A stretch of DNA of 5,544 bases, taken from positions 1 to 5,544 of the forward strand of contig JAGOCU010000170.1 in the NCBI GenBank assembly GCA_017998555.1, written 5' to 3'. The stretch's first letter is position 1; each line of letters opens with the position of its first letter. The translations under genes and the position numbers were made by a program. Origin of the DNA: Thermoflexales bacterium (GTDB lineage Bacteria > Chloroflexota > Anaerolineae > J036 > Brachytrichaceae). The notes beneath the pieces are model-generated. The model was not told the DNA's origin and searched no databases. It saw only the letters and a program-made list of their open reading frames with translations. Below, piece by piece: positions 5,141 through 5,544 of this stretch.

Positions 5141-5544
5141 GTGGGCACCCACCTCGACGCCGAATACACCGACATGACCGCCCGCGGGTTGGCCGCCTGG
5201 GCGAGCGCGCCGAGCGCCGGCGAACGCATCCCGGCGGATCCGCTGCGCAAACGTCTGGGCGTGACGAGCGGGCGGCTGTTTGCCCCTTCGGGCGCGCTCG
5301 TCGACCTGCACGCCGCGCTCGTTTCCCTCGCGACCGAGGACGCTGATGTTGATGTCGTCCCAGCCAACAGCCTGCACTTCACCTTTCTGGCCCTGGCCTG
5401 GGATCACTACGCCAGCGCCGCAGAAGTGCCGAACACGTCGCAGTTGAGGCCGCTGTTCGCCGCCCGCACCCGGGATGTCCCGTTCAGGCTGGAGCAATTG
5501 CGGCTGGTGGCCATCCCAGGCGCGCTGCTGCTCGCGGGCATTCC
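5141..5544 (+). CDS. Possible 2H phosphoesterase-like protein, N-terminal part (runs off window)
   Basis: An open frame of 134 codons continues past the right edge, with strong G/C preference in third positions, typical of a real gene here. Residues 74-85 read VPANSLHFTFLA, matching the first H-x-T motif of the 2H phosphoesterase fold (LigT / 2'-5' RNA ligase and relatives; His79 and Thr81, bases 5375-5383). The following stretch, including VPFRLEQL (113-120) and LLLAGIP at the end, fits the strand order after that motif in the family. Such proteins usually hydrolyse cyclic phosphodiesters of RNA or nucleotides. The second H-x-T motif would lie outside the window, so the call is tentative. 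Possible starts are GTG 5120, TTG 5129, GTG 5141 and ATG 5174. GTG 5141 is preferred by spacing from the -10 candidate; ATG 5174 is the conservative choice. It is divergent from the peptidase gene. Confidence 0.6.
   Translation, partial: MGTHLDAEYTDMTARGLAAWASAPSAGERIPADPLRKRLGVTSGRLFAPSGALVDLHAALVSLATEDADVDVVPANSLHFTFLALAWDHYASAAEVPNTSQLRPLFAARTRDVPFRLEQLRLVAIPGALLLAGI

Noticed and set aside
5120..5497. A 126-codon N-terminal extension of the M1 peptidase frame
   Set aside because: The extension would bury a clear lipoprotein signal peptide in mid-protein, has an Arg/Gly/Pro-rich composition without domain features, and is antisense to a better-supported + strand gene.

Overview
The window looks like ordinary chromosome from a GC-rich, aerobic bacterium. 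Chloroflexota is the most likely guess. The hints are a C-terminal fragment of a heme-copper oxidase subunit I followed by a two-helix membrane cytochrome c, a standard RNase J, a Pro/Thr-linker lipoprotein peptidase of the kind common in that phylum, and weak or absent Shine-Dalgarno sequences. This assignment is inferred from gene style; no marker gene settles it.

Left third (1-1660, + strand): the end of a respiratory operon. It holds the last 120 codons of a terminal-oxidase subunit I (1-363), a membrane-anchored monoheme cytochrome c (450-1214) and an unrecognised 90-residue two-helix membrane protein (1322-1594). Each of the three genes is followed by a long, perfectly paired inverted repeat (22-25 bp arms, 3-nt loop) at 378-430, 1261-1311 and 1614-1660. 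The three hairpins share a GC-rich apical core but have different outer arms, and none is followed by a T-tract.

Middle (1661-3601, + strand): a 249-bp non-coding leader with a weak candidate promoter, then a full-length RNase J (1910-3559), ending in a classical bidirectional Rho-independent terminator (3569-3601) shared with the convergent gene downstream.

Right third: an M1-family (gluzincin) aminopeptidase made as a lipoprotein (3608-5119, - strand). Divergent from it, and only 21 bp away start to start, is the beginning of a + strand gene that runs off the window (5141-5544) and resembles the N-terminal half of 2H phosphoesterases (LigT / 2'-5' RNA ligase-like). The 21-bp gap contains overlapping -10-like hexamers on both strands, each exactly 8 nt from its start codon, which suggests a symmetric divergent promoter producing leaderless or nearly leaderless mRNAs.

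The oxidase fragment and cytochrome c plausibly work together in terminal electron transfer. RNase J, the peptidase and the 2H-like protein have no evident functional link to them or to each other. I found no CRISPR array, tRNA, rRNA, insertion sequence or defence system. The most noteworthy signals are the hairpin family and the symmetric divergent start region.
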